From the NCBI RefSeq assembly GCF_900095725.1, contig NZ_FMMP01000017.1, forward strand, positions 62,001 through 126,000: a stretch of DNA of 64,000 nucleotides, read 5' to 3'. Of the stretch, positions 26,316 to 35,459 are shown one piece after another. This stretch comes from Cellulosilyticum sp. I15G10I2. Lineage in GTDB: Bacteria; Bacillota; Clostridia; Lachnospirales; Cellulosilyticaceae. Within the stretch, counting starts at the first letter, position 1. The number at the start of each line of letters is the position of its first letter. The position numbers and the translations under genes are program-made. A model generated the notes under the pieces. It made no database searches and was not told the origin of the DNA. It saw only the letters and a program-made list of their open reading frames with translations.

Positions 26316-26490
26316 GAATTTTAGTATTCTCCAGTTGCTCACCTACGTATTTTTAAAAATCTAAGCACTTTCTTCAAATGAACGGTCGAAACTCGCTGCG
26401 CTCAAACAGTCTCCCTAAAGACCATTTGAATAAACTGCTAAGATTTTCTTAACAAAATACTCCAGAGGCAACTTCCGAATGCTAAAATCC
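26316..26490. repeat. Long imperfect hairpin element between binding protein and permease
   Basis: Left arm 26316-26380 and right arm 26423-26490 pair over about 65 bases with scattered mismatches. The innermost part (TTCAAATG/CATTTGAA) is exact; the 42-base loop holds a CGCTGCG segment richer in GC than the surroundings. The whole 26310-26654 interval has no coding pattern; it also contains small stems at about 26491-26503 and 26515-26545. It could be a MITE-like insertion or an mRNA-stabilising hairpin that favours binding-protein expression. Confidence 0.7.
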
Positions 26491-26574
26491 CCTTGCTAAG
26501 GGACAAAATATTTAAGAGCATTAGCTCTACTTCGTTAGAGTTAGTAAGATTAGAATGGATTAATCGAAAAAGAA

Positions 26575-26618
26575 ATATTAACGACCACTATATGTAAAGT
26601 AAAAGTGGTCGTTAATAT
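26575..26618. terminator. Perfect hairpin just upstream of the permease genes
   Basis: 15-bp perfect stem (26575-26589 with 26604-26618), 14-base loop. The T-run after it is weak, so it may act as an attenuator or RNA-processing barrier and not as a full stop. Confidence 0.55.
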
Positions 26619-26654
26619 ATTAAAGATAAGACTAGAATGTGAAGGGGTGGATTT

Positions 26655-27533
26655 ATGGAGCGTGTGTGGAGAGATAAGAAGGCAATAGCATTTTTCCTTT
26701 TTCCTTCGTTTGCTATACTAGCATTAATTATTATAGTGCCGATTGTTATGTCGTCTTATTATAGTTTGCTCAAGTGGGATGGATTTGGAAAAGGTGATTT
26801 TATAGGACTCAAGAATTATATTAAGTTGTTTAGTGATCCGGCATTTTTAATGTCAGTGAGAAATTCATTGATATTTGCTGCTACATCTGTTTTTATTCAG
26901 CTGCCAATTTCTTTATTGCTGGCGCTTGTTATATCAAAAGGTGTGAAATATGAGAGATTTTTCGTAACTGTATTTTTTATACCAGTTATTATTTCTACTG
27001 TTGTTATCGGGCAGCTTTGGATGAAGATTTATAATCCTGAATATGGGCTTTTGAATATGTTTTTAAGGGCAGTTGGCCTAAGCAATCTTACAAGAGAATG
27101 GCTGGGAAGCACGGATACAGCACTCATGGCCAGTGTAGTACCTGTTTTGTGGCAGTACATAGGGTATCACATGTTGCTGATGTATGCAGGGATTAAATCT
27201 ATACCAGGTGATGTTTTTGAGGCAGCCAAAATAGATGGTGCTTCGTGGTTTAAAACTTCAGCCTTTATTACCATTCCTATGTTAAAACCTATTCTAAAAG
27301 TGTCTTTAACCTTTGCAGTAGTAGGAGCGCTTAAGGTGTTTGATCTTGTTTTTGTATTAACAAGAGGGGGTCCGGCCCGTGCGAGTGAGGTAACCAGTAC
27401 GCTTATGGTCGAAACCATCTTTAAAAGTAATAGTTATGGTTATGGCAGTGCCATGGCAGTATTTGTTATTGTAGAATGTTTTGTTCTGTATTTATTGATT
27501 GGAAAACTCTTTAAAACGGATGAGGTGGCATAA
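26655..27533 (+). CDS. Sugar ABC transporter permease (UgpA/MalF type)
   Basis: 292 residues, six membrane helices expected. N-terminus AIAFFLFPSFAILALIIIVPIV is the first helix; the EAA loop reads EAAKIDGASWFKTSAFITIP (about 192-211), and the late VLTRGGPARASEV is a CUT1 permease signature. It pairs with the next gene (1-base overlap) to form the channel for the binding protein at 24972. Confidence 0.93.
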   Translation: MERVWRDKKAIAFFLFPSFAILALIIIVPIVMSSYYSLLKWDGFGKGDFIGLKNYIKLFSDPAFLMSVRNSLIFAATSVFIQLPISLLLALVISKGVKYERFFVTVFFIPVIISTVVIGQLWMKIYNPEYGLLNMFLRAVGLSNLTREWLGSTDTALMASVVPVLWQYIGYHMLLMYAGIKSIPGDVFEAAKIDGASWFKTSAFITIPMLKPILKVSLTFAVVGALKVFDLVFVLTRGGPARASEVTSTLMVETIFKSNSYGYGSAMAVFVIVECFVLYLLIGKLFKTDEVA

Positions 27534-28390
27534 TGAAAGATAATAAAAATAATTTAATAACATCTCATAAAAAATATAGTTCAGGGTTGATGTACCTATT
27601 TCTCTTTATTTGGGCAGGTATTCAAATATTTCCTATTTATTGGCTTGTTACCTTTTCACTAAAAAGTAATAGTGAGATATTTGGAGGAAATGCGCTAGGA
27701 CTTCCTAAGGAGTGGCTGTGGGGGAATTATGCTAAAGCCCTTGTGAATGGTAAAGTAGGTTTGTATTTTATGAACAGTATTATTGTGACAGGAGCTACAA
27801 TTCTTATTACAGTAGTTGTCTCTCTTATGGCGACATATGCACTGACAAGAATGATTTTTAGACTCAAGAAACCAATGAATGCTTTTTATATGCTAGGACT
27901 GACAGTACCTATTCACTCAGCATTACTTCCTGTTTTCATTATGTTAAGAAGTATGAAGCTTGTTAATTCTTATGCAGCACTTATACTACCTTATGTTGCA
28001 TTTGCTATTCCGATGGCAGTGATGATCTTTACTGGATTTATGTCGTCTATTCCTAAAGAACTTGAAGAATCTGCTTGTCTGGATGGGTGTAATGTATATG
28101 GTGTCTTTTTTAAGATTATCACACCCCTTATGAAACCAGCTGTTGCGACAGTAGCGATCTTTACGTTTTTACAAGCGTGGAATGAACTTATGTTTGCAGT
28201 AGTCTTTATTAGTGATACAAAATATAAAACACTGACAGTAGGGATACAATCTCTGGCAGGCCAATATACTATTGATTGGGGCGCAATAGGAGCAGGGCTT
28301 GTTGTTGCGACGATCCCAACACTTATAGTTTATATCTTTATGAGTAAGAAGGTGCAAGACAGTCTTATTGCAGGAGCTATTAAGGGTTAG
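27533..28390 (+). CDS. Sugar ABC transporter permease (UgpE/MalG type)
   Basis: 285 residues. ATG 27533 shares one base with the previous stop. First helix about 19-40, then YWLVTFSLKSNSEIF. The EAA loop reads EESACLDGCNVYGVFFKIITP (about 181-201), where a Cys replaces the usual Ala/Lys. The C-terminal helix is followed by SLIAGAIKG, the usual CUT1 ending. Partner of the preceding permease. A strong hairpin at 28408 closes the operon. Confidence 0.93.
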   Translation: MKDNKNNLITSHKKYSSGLMYLFLFIWAGIQIFPIYWLVTFSLKSNSEIFGGNALGLPKEWLWGNYAKALVNGKVGLYFMNSIIVTGATILITVVVSLMATYALTRMIFRLKKPMNAFYMLGLTVPIHSALLPVFIMLRSMKLVNSYAALILPYVAFAIPMAVMIFTGFMSSIPKELEESACLDGCNVYGVFFKIITPLMKPAVATVAIFTFLQAWNELMFAVVFISDTKYKTLTVGIQSLAGQYTIDWGAIGAGLVVATIPTLIVYIFMSKKVQDSLIAGAIKG

Positions 28391-28407
28391 GATATCAACA
28401 GATAGAA

Positions 28408-28486
28408 AAGGGTGAGGTAGAGTTTTTGGAGCTCCCACCTACCAACGGCCTATCCCGAGTCGCTCCAAAAACTCCACCTCACCCTT
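28408..28486. terminator. Long GC-rich inverted repeat between convergent operons
   Basis: 25-base arms (28408-28432 with 28462-28486) with one G-U type mismatch and a 29-base loop that contains CCACCTACC. No clear T-run follows on either strand. It separates the permease operon from the convergent AraC gene and is either a terminator or a repeat element. Confidence 0.6.
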
Positions 28487-28527
28487 CCAACTATTTAAGC
28501 TATACAGGATAGAGGGGAGTTCTTGGT

Positions 28528-29370
28528 TTAGGACTTTCTTAGATCAGAAGGCGTACAATGCCTTAGGGCTTTGTAAGTACGATTGAAGTTGCGAATACTA
28601 TTAAAGCCGCATTCGAGGGCTATATCTATAATGGGCGTTGTGCTGTTTAGGAGCATTTCTTCAGCTTTGGAGATTCTTATATTATTTAAATAGGCAATAA
28701 AACTCATGCCGCATAAATTTTTAAAAAGTATTGAAAACTGAGATGTGCCGAGATCTGCGAGGCGGGCCGCATCAGAAAGGGTTAGGTTGTCTTTGTAATT
28801 ATGATTGATATAATTTATAACATCCTGCATTTTTTTGATAATCAAATAACGCTTAGTACGGCTGTCGGACTGGGCGATTCTTGGGATATGCCTTAGCAAA
28901 AGTGCATGGGCTTCGAGCAGCTTACTTTTTACAAATATCTGATAACAGGGATTTTTTTTCCGCAATTCCTCTGATATTTCAAGCAGTAAGCTGCCCATTT
29001 TTTTAGAGATATCGATAGTTAGGTTAAGACTACTCATCAGTGTATGATCTAAAAAAGAAGCAATGAATCTAGAGTTTTCCGGCCACGCAATAGAAGAGTC
29101 AATAAAATCTGTGCTAAAAACAATTAGAATAGCCTGACAGTTAAGGTCTTCACTATCATAAAAATGAACATCTCCGCTGCAGCAAATACCCAGTTCACCG
29201 GATGTGAGTATTTTGGTCTGAGAATTGATGCTCATTCTGAGTTCACCTTCATAAACGTAGACGAGTTCAATATCTTTGTGCCAGTGGGCCAAAAAGCTAA
29301 AACGGCTAAACTCAGAAATAAGTATGGGAAGTTCACTCGAATAGACGGGTATTTCGTAATATGCACTCAC
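28528..29370 (-). CDS. AraC-family regulator with cupin domain
   Basis: 280 residues from a GTG at 29370 behind GAGGTGA. The N-terminal cupin carries LAHWHKDIELVYVYEGE (about 31-47). The C-terminal helix-turn-helix pair reads DAARLADLGTSQFSILFKNL and IALECGFNSIRNFNRTYKA. It diverges from the GH3 gene at 29596 and probably controls it. Between them lie two stem-loops (about 29408-29431 and 29441-29475), odd for a promoter region and perhaps part of the control. Confidence 0.9.
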   Translation of the reverse strand: MSAYYEIPVYSSELPILISEFSRFSFLAHWHKDIELVYVYEGELRMSINSQTKILTSGELGICCSGDVHFYDSEDLNCQAILIVFSTDFIDSSIAWPENSRFIASFLDHTLMSSLNLTIDISKKMGSLLLEISEELRKKNPCYQIFVKSKLLEAHALLLRHIPRIAQSDSRTKRYLIIKKMQDVINYINHNYKDNLTLSDAARLADLGTSQFSILFKNLCGMSFIAYLNNIRISKAEEMLLNSTTPIIDIALECGFNSIRNFNRTYKALRHCTPSDLRKS

Positions 29371-29595
29371 TAGGTCACCTCGGATTTTTAATATTTATAC
29401 CCATTGCATATCACAAGCTTTTCTTGTGATACTGCCTCAAATGAAAAGTTGAAAGTGTTTTTTCAACCTTCATTTAAATTATAATCAAAATCGTAAGATC
29501 CGTCCATTATTTATTAAAAACTGCGAGCAGTGATAAGAGAAACTTGCTATGATGACAATAAAGATTAAAACGAGATGAAAGGTAAGGAGAAGAAA

Positions 29596-31731
29596 ATGGA
29601 AAACCGACCAAGCTACTTAGATGTTAACTTAACACCGGAAGAAAGAGCAAAAGATTTAGTAAGCCGCATGACTTTAGAAGAAAAGGCTTCTCAACTTAAA
29701 TATGATGCACCTGCTGTAAAGAGATTGGGTGTTCCTTATTATAATTGGTGGAATGAGGCCCTGCATGGGGTTGCAAGAGCTGGGACAGCTACAGTATTTC
29801 CACAGGCGATAGGGCTTGCAGCGATGTTTGATGATGCATTTCTAGGACAAATAGCAGATATTATCGCTACAGAAGGCCGTGCTAAATATAATGAACAGAC
29901 AAAAAATGAAGATAGGGATATTTACAAAGGCATTACTTTTTGGTCTCCTAATATAAATATTTTTAGAGATCCAAGATGGGGAAGAGGTCATGAAACATAT
30001 GGGGAAGATCCCTACCTTACTACAAGGCTTGGGGTAGCTTTTGTAAAAGGGCTGCAAGGAGATGGAGCGTATCTTAAAGGGGCAGCTTGTGCAAAGCATT
30101 TTGCAGTGCATAGTGGACCAGAAGGCGAAAGACATAGCTTTAATGCTATCGTATCTGATAAAGATCTATGGGAAACTTATCTGCCAGCATTTGAAGCCCT
30201 TGTTAAAGAAGCAGATGTTGAGTCTGTAATGGGCGCTTATAATGCGGTAGGCGGAGAGCCTTGCTGCGGCAGTAAGACTTTACTTAAAGATATATTAAGA
30301 GATAAATGGGCGTTTAAAGGCCATGTCGTATCAGACTGCTGGGCGATAAGAGATTTCCATACCAACCATATGGTAACTAGTACAGCGCCAGAGTCAGCGG
30401 CTTTAGCTCTTAAAAATGGCTGTGATCTTAACTGCGGTAATACGTACCTGCATATGCTGCAAGCGTACGAACAAGGTCTTGTGACAGAAGAAGATATTAC
30501 AACAAGCTGTGAAAGACTGATGACAACCAGAATTAAGCTGGGGATGTTTGATACGACTGAGTATGATACCATTCCTTATGAACTCAATGATTGCAAGCTG
30601 CATCATGAGGCAGCACTTGAAGCAGCTAGAAAGTCTGTGGTTTTGCTTAAAAATGACGGCGTACTGCCACTTAACAAAGATAAACTTAAAAATATAGCTG
30701 TGATTGGGCCAAATGCCAACAGCCGCGCAATTTTAAAAGCTAACTACTGTGGCACTGCTTCTAAATATATTACTTTATTAGAAGGTATTCAAGATGCGGC
30801 AGGTGAGGATGTAAGAGTATTTTATTCTGAAGGCTGCCACTTATATAAAGACCGTGTAGAGCCTCTCGCTTTTCCAAATGATCGTATAAGTGAAGCTGTA
30901 TCTATTGCAAGGCTCTCTGATGTCGTTGTTTTATGTCTTGGACTGGATGCAGATTTAGAAGGAGAAGAGGGAGATACTGGTAATAGTTATGCTGCGGGAG
31001 ACAAGCCAGATTTAAAACTTCCTGGACTTCAACAAAAACTTTTAGAAAAAGTAACCGAGGTTGGCAAACCTGTTATTGTACTTTTAAGTACAGGAAGTGC
31101 CATGGCTGTTGACTATGCAGATGAGAACTGCAGTGCAGTGCTTCAGACTTGGTATCCAGGCGCCTTAGGGGGACAAGCGGTAGCCCAATTATTGTTTGGG
31201 AAATATTCGCCATCAGGTAAGTTACCCGTTACTTTCTATAGAGAAACAGATGTACTGCCGGATTTCACAGACTATTCTATGAAGAATAGAACTTATAGAT
31301 ATATAGAAAATGAACCGTTGTATCCTTTTGGCTATGGACTTACTTATGGAGATGTCAACCTTACAGATTTAAAACTAGACCAAGATGAAATAAGAGCTGG
31401 AGAAGGCCTAAAAGGGACTGTGGTCATAAGCAACGAATCAGATGGAGAAATTGAAGAAGTTATACAGGTATATGTTAAAATAAAAGGTACTGAGTATGAA
31501 GTTTTAAATCATAGACTATGTGATTTTAAACGTGTAAATCTTCAAAAGGGTGAGAAGAAAGCGATTGAGATAGATATAAAATCAGATAGCTTTAAGGTTA
31601 TAGATAATAAAGGCAATAAAATTTTTGATGGCAATGAGGCAATAGTATATGTTGGAATCAGTGGACCTGATACAAGAAGCCAGGCACTGACTCAGAAAGA
31701 AGTGTTGACTAAAAAGGTATTAATTAAATAA
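29596..31731 (+). CDS. Glycoside hydrolase family 3 (beta-xylosidase-like)
   Basis: I take ATG 29596 (AAGGAGA just upstream) over in-frame ATG 29575; 711 residues, no signal peptide. The N-terminal (beta/alpha)8 domain carries YNWWNEALHGVAR, FWSPNINIFRDPRWGRGHET and KHFAVHSGPE, with the nucleophile Asp in VVSDCWAI (D247). The (alpha/beta)6 domain includes VVLLKNDGVLPL, and a fibronectin-like C-terminal domain follows YPFGYGLTYGDV. This layout and the N-terminal motifs resemble GH3 beta-xylosidases. It would release xylose, or possibly arabinose, from imported oligosaccharides in the cytoplasm. Followed by a terminator-like hairpin, then the YesMN pair. Confidence 0.92.
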   Translation: MENRPSYLDVNLTPEERAKDLVSRMTLEEKASQLKYDAPAVKRLGVPYYNWWNEALHGVARAGTATVFPQAIGLAAMFDDAFLGQIADIIATEGRAKYNEQTKNEDRDIYKGITFWSPNINIFRDPRWGRGHETYGEDPYLTTRLGVAFVKGLQGDGAYLKGAACAKHFAVHSGPEGERHSFNAIVSDKDLWETYLPAFEALVKEADVESVMGAYNAVGGEPCCGSKTLLKDILRDKWAFKGHVVSDCWAIRDFHTNHMVTSTAPESAALALKNGCDLNCGNTYLHMLQAYEQGLVTEEDITTSCERLMTTRIKLGMFDTTEYDTIPYELNDCKLHHEAALEAARKSVVLLKNDGVLPLNKDKLKNIAVIGPNANSRAILKANYCGTASKYITLLEGIQDAAGEDVRVFYSEGCHLYKDRVEPLAFPNDRISEAVSIARLSDVVVLCLGLDADLEGEEGDTGNSYAAGDKPDLKLPGLQQKLLEKVTEVGKPVIVLLSTGSAMAVDYADENCSAVLQTWYPGALGGQAVAQLLFGKYSPSGKLPVTFYRETDVLPDFTDYSMKNRTYRYIENEPLYPFGYGLTYGDVNLTDLKLDQDEIRAGEGLKGTVVISNESDGEIEEVIQVYVKIKGTEYEVLNHRLCDFKRVNLQKGEKKAIEIDIKSDSFKVIDNKGNKIFDGNEAIVYVGISGPDTRSQALTQKEVLTKKVLIK

Positions 31732-31737
31732 GAAGGT

Positions 31738-31790
31738 AAAAGGAACCTCTTGCTAAAGAAAAATCTTTGCAAGGGGCTGCTTTTATTTAT
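31738..31790 (+). terminator. Hairpin after the GH3 gene
   Basis: Arms of about 21 bases (31738-31759 with 31764-31784), three mismatches, 4-base loop, followed by TTTTATTTAT. Probable terminator or partial attenuator before the kinase gene. Confidence 0.7.
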
Positions 31791-31822
31791 CTATTTTGGT
31801 GATTATAAAAGGGGTGAAAGAA

Positions 31823-33622
31823 ATGCTTGGTCAGATTGGGAAAAACGTAAATTTGCAGTTATTGGATAATTTCAAGATTCGCAATAAACTCATTATGATT
31901 TATGTTTTTTGTGTGGTTATCCCAGTGTTATTAAGTAACTATGCCATGTATTCTTTTATCAGAGAAACAGCTATTAAAGAACAAAGAAGTATGCTTGAAA
32001 ATATGCTTGAACGTTTAGAATATAATTTTACTGAAAAAATTAATTCTTGTGTATCCATCTCAAATTATCTTTATACAGATAGAGCGCTAAATCAATTTAT
32101 TAAAAATACATATGCAACGCCTATAGAATATTATCATGAATATAATAAACTTATGCAGGATAATGTTATTCGATATTATTATACGGCTCAGTCGGTATAC
32201 AATATCGAAATTTATACGGACAACCCTGGGATGATCAATGGGGGGAACTTTTTTCAGGTTAAAGATGTGGTAAATGAACAGTGGTATAAAGATTTTTTAG
32301 AGTCTGGAAAAGATATTTTTGTTTATTCTTACTACAACGAAGGAAAGCGACATTTATCTTTTTTAGGACCAGCAAGAACAATTAGTATTATTAGAACACT
32401 TGATAATATTAATAAAGGTGGACACAAACGTCTATTGAAAATAGATATGGATTATAACGGTTTTTTAAATGATGTATTAAATGAAAAAGAGAATAAGACA
32501 ATTTATATATGTGACGACAGGCATGTTTTGCTAAGCAGCGAAGATGTGGAAGCTGGTCAAATGGATTTTTTAGATAAGAGCGAAATAGCATTAAAGGAGG
32601 TGACTATTGAAAAACAGTATAATGCTATTTCAGATCAATGGACTATTTATGTAACAACTAACAAAAGCAATCTTATGAATCAATTGGCAGATAAACAGAT
32701 GATGTGGTTTATTATCGTAATATGTAACTTTATATTACCTACATTTATCATTATTATTATCAATCGTTCCTTTAGTCATAGAATTGATTTAACAGAAGAG
32801 CATCTTAGAAAAGTTGAAAAAGGAGAGTTTGAACGTATTAATTGCTATGAGGGAAAAGATGAAATAGGAAATTTAATTAGAAGCTATAATCTTATGGTAG
32901 TAAAAATCAAAGAATTAATCGAGGTCGTGTTTAAACGAAATTCAGAAAAGCAAGCACTAGAAATATCCAAAAAGCACGCAGAACTTAATGCGCTACAGAG
33001 TCAGGTTAATCCTCATTTTTTATTTAATACACTAGAGAGCATTCGCATGAGATGTTTGATTAAACATGAAATGGAAACAAGCGATATCATTGGAGAATTA
33101 GCTATGCTTATGCGCAGAACAATTGAATGGGGAAAGGACTTTGTTGCTATTGATGAAGAAATGAGATTTGTTGAATCCTATTTAAGTATACAAAAATATA
33201 GATTTGGAGAGCGCCTAGCATTTTCTTTTTATGTAAAAGAAGAGTGTAAGGCTATTAGAATTCCTAAATTTAGCATTATTACGTTTGTTGAAAATGCTTG
33301 TATCCATGGTATTGAAAGAAAAACAGAAAATGGATCTATTACTGTTGTGATTACAGATGATGAGAAAAAACTTCTCATAGAAATAATGGATAACGGCAGC
33401 GGGATGAGTGGAGAGCAGCTAGAGGAAATAAGAAAAAAGTTTAGAAATGCTTCCGTTGATATGTTAAATGAAGCAGGTGGCATTGGCATGCTAAATGCAT
33501 ATATCAGACTAAAGATGTATTATCTGGATGAAGTCCTGTGTGAAATAGAGAGCGAGGAGGGGAAGGGGACTTATATCTTTTTAGAAATACCTATCAGGTA
33601 TAATGAGAACTTATTGGAGTAA
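31823..33622 (+). CDS. YesM-type sensor histidine kinase
   Basis: ATG 31823 is chosen (AGGGGTG just upstream) over an upstream TTG; 599 residues. TM1 near residues 23-45, extracellular sensor of about 240 residues, TM2 near 292-315, HAMP, then the His_kinase domain with H398 in VNPHFLFNT, N box FVENACIHG and G1 box DNGSGM. It precedes its regulator by 27 bases in one transcription unit with the binding protein and arabinosidases, so it probably senses an arabinose- or xylose-containing oligosaccharide. Confidence 0.93.
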   Translation: MLGQIGKNVNLQLLDNFKIRNKLIMIYVFCVVIPVLLSNYAMYSFIRETAIKEQRSMLENMLERLEYNFTEKINSCVSISNYLYTDRALNQFIKNTYATPIEYYHEYNKLMQDNVIRYYYTAQSVYNIEIYTDNPGMINGGNFFQVKDVVNEQWYKDFLESGKDIFVYSYYNEGKRHLSFLGPARTISIIRTLDNINKGGHKRLLKIDMDYNGFLNDVLNEKENKTIYICDDRHVLLSSEDVEAGQMDFLDKSEIALKEVTIEKQYNAISDQWTIYVTTNKSNLMNQLADKQMMWFIIVICNFILPTFIIIIINRSFSHRIDLTEEHLRKVEKGEFERINCYEGKDEIGNLIRSYNLMVVKIKELIEVVFKRNSEKQALEISKKHAELNALQSQVNPHFLFNTLESIRMRCLIKHEMETSDIIGELAMLMRRTIEWGKDFVAIDEEMRFVESYLSIQKYRFGERLAFSFYVKEECKAIRIPKFSIITFVENACIHGIERKTENGSITVVITDDEKKLLIEIMDNGSGMSGEQLEEIRKKFRNASVDMLNEAGGIGMLNAYIRLKMYYLDEVLCEIESEEGKGTYIFLEIPIRYNENLLE

Positions 33623-33649
33623 CAAACTAGAGAGAGAAGGGGGAGGCAT

Positions 33650-35257
33650 ATGATTAAGGTATTAATTGTGGACGATGAGCCCTTTATTCGTCAAGGGCTT
33701 AAAATTTTAATTGACTGGGGAAGTTATGGTTATGAGATTACAGCAGAGGCAGTAAATGGTAAAGAAGCAATAAATATATTAAAAAGCCATAGGATAGACC
33801 TAGTTATTACTGATATTAAAATGCCGGAGATGAATGGACTGGAATTCATAGGATATGTGCGCCAACATATTTCCCCAAATATGAGGTTTATTGTATTAAG
33901 TGGATACTATGAATTTAATTATGCTAAACGTGCTATTCAATATAAGGTAACAGATTATATTTTAAAGCCTATTCAGAAAGAGGAACTTATCAATATTTTA
34001 GTTAGAGTAAGAGATGATTTTGAAGTATGCAAACAAGAAGAAAAGGATAAAAAGGTTCAAAATAGAATAGTATACGATAGAAATCTAATGAATGTGATAT
34101 ATGGTAACTATGAGCAAAAAAATCTTGACTATGTGAAACGTTATATAAGTGATTCAAAAGAAATGTGTTACATTAGTTTTGAAATAGATGAAACAGATAA
34201 TACATTTGGAGACCTTGAGATAGAGGAAAAAATAAATATACAGAAGTCTTATTTTGAGCACCTTCTAGGGATACTTCAGGAATGCCCCAATAACATCATA
34301 TATGGGGTTGGAAAAAGTGAGGGGTTATTTGATATTGGCTTTGTTTTTCTAAAAGAATTTGCTGAAAAAAGAAATATGAATGATCGCAGTTATATTTCTG
34401 ATCTTTATGAACAAATGAAAGAGATAAATACTTATGTTTTAAATGTTTTTATAGGGCATTATGTAGAGAAGATTGAAAAATTATCAGATTCCTATAGGTC
34501 CATTGCTATAGCCCGTTCTTTTCATAATTTTTCCGATAAAAAACAGAATATAGCATATTGGGATGAAGTAGCCTACAGGAAAGCTAACCAACTAGGAGTA
34601 GGAAAGAAATTAATTGAGAAATTAATTCTACATGTAAAAAACAATGAGGTGGAACTCATAGAAATAAGTGTAGACAAAATATATAAAGAATTACAAGAAA
34701 AACTTATTGAGCCAAGGCTTATTAGCACCAATATTTACTATCTCTTATACTGTTTGATTGATTTAGCTAAAGAGCTAGACTCTGAAGGGAATCAACGAGA
34801 AATACTTCAGTATCTAGGAGAAGAGGCTTTTGATAAATTGGCAGTAGGAGGAAGTGCTGGTCATTTCAAAAGGTTTGCGGTAGAGTATTCCAATTATTTA
34901 GAACAACTTCGTATAAATGCTTCAAAGGGTGGGCTACTAGTAAAAATTGAAAAAGATATTGCAGAACATTATATGGAAAATATAAGTTTGAAATCCTTAG
35001 GAGATAAGTATTATATTAACAGTGTATACCTTGGACAGCTCTTTAAAAAAGAATATGAGATACCCTTTAAAGATTATCTAAATAAACTGCGTATTCAAAA
35101 GGCTATAGAATTGTTAGAAACAACAGATGAGCGCATCTATACCATTGCCGCTCAAGTAGGGTATAATAACCCGGATTATTTTATTAATAAATTTGTACAG
35201 TTAAATGAGATTACACCCCATCAATATCGCATAAAAAATAAAAAACATAAAACATAA
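33650..35257 (+). CDS. YesN-type response regulator, REC plus AraC domain
   Basis: 535 residues behind GGGGGAGG. Receiver: D8/D9, D55 in VITDIKMP, K in YILKPI. Linker about 130-430. AraC domain has LGDKYYINSVYLGQLFKKE and IAAQVGYNNPDYFINKFVQ. The last codons (KNKKHKT) run straight into an A-rich tandem repeat, so the C-terminal tail may have been altered by repeat slippage. Partner of the kinase at 31823; likely target is the promoter of the binding-protein gene at 35460. Confidence 0.93.
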   Translation: MIKVLIVDDEPFIRQGLKILIDWGSYGYEITAEAVNGKEAINILKSHRIDLVITDIKMPEMNGLEFIGYVRQHISPNMRFIVLSGYYEFNYAKRAIQYKVTDYILKPIQKEELINILVRVRDDFEVCKQEEKDKKVQNRIVYDRNLMNVIYGNYEQKNLDYVKRYISDSKEMCYISFEIDETDNTFGDLEIEEKINIQKSYFEHLLGILQECPNNIIYGVGKSEGLFDIGFVFLKEFAEKRNMNDRSYISDLYEQMKEINTYVLNVFIGHYVEKIEKLSDSYRSIAIARSFHNFSDKKQNIAYWDEVAYRKANQLGVGKKLIEKLILHVKNNEVELIEISVDKIYKELQEKLIEPRLISTNIYYLLYCLIDLAKELDSEGNQREILQYLGEEAFDKLAVGGSAGHFKRFAVEYSNYLEQLRINASKGGLLVKIEKDIAEHYMENISLKSLGDKYYINSVYLGQLFKKEYEIPFKDYLNKLRIQKAIELLETTDERIYTIAAQVGYNNPDYFINKFVQLNEITPHQYRIKNKKHKT

Positions 35258-35290
35258 AAAACATAAAACATAAAAAACATAAAAAACTTT
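35239..35290 (+). repeat. A-rich tandem repeat covering the regulator stop codon
   Basis: About three copies of a 16-base unit built from AAAAAACATAAAACAT. The first copy encodes the last residues of the regulator. The final copy forms the left arm of the following hairpin. Confidence 0.75.
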
Positions 35291-35320
35291 AGATTATATA
35301 AGTTTTATGTGTTTTTTTAT
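35277..35320 (+). terminator. Terminator after the kinase/regulator pair
   Basis: ACATAAAAAACTT pairs with AAGTTTTATGTG (one bulge), followed by seven T. The left arm comes from the tandem repeat. Confidence 0.65.
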
Positions 35321-35459
35321 TTAGTTTATTGGGATGAAGTTTTTGTGCATATTTATTATAATAAGTTTAAGTTATAAAAATAATTTGTGCAGAGTTACAA
35401 AGCTCTGGGTCGGCCGAACCTCATTATTTTTGTAAATAGAGAAATTATAGGGGGTAAAA

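Noticed and set aside
35239-35290. Possible CRISPR-like repeat array
   Set aside because: The units are contiguous and A-rich with no spacers; it is a simple tandem repeat.
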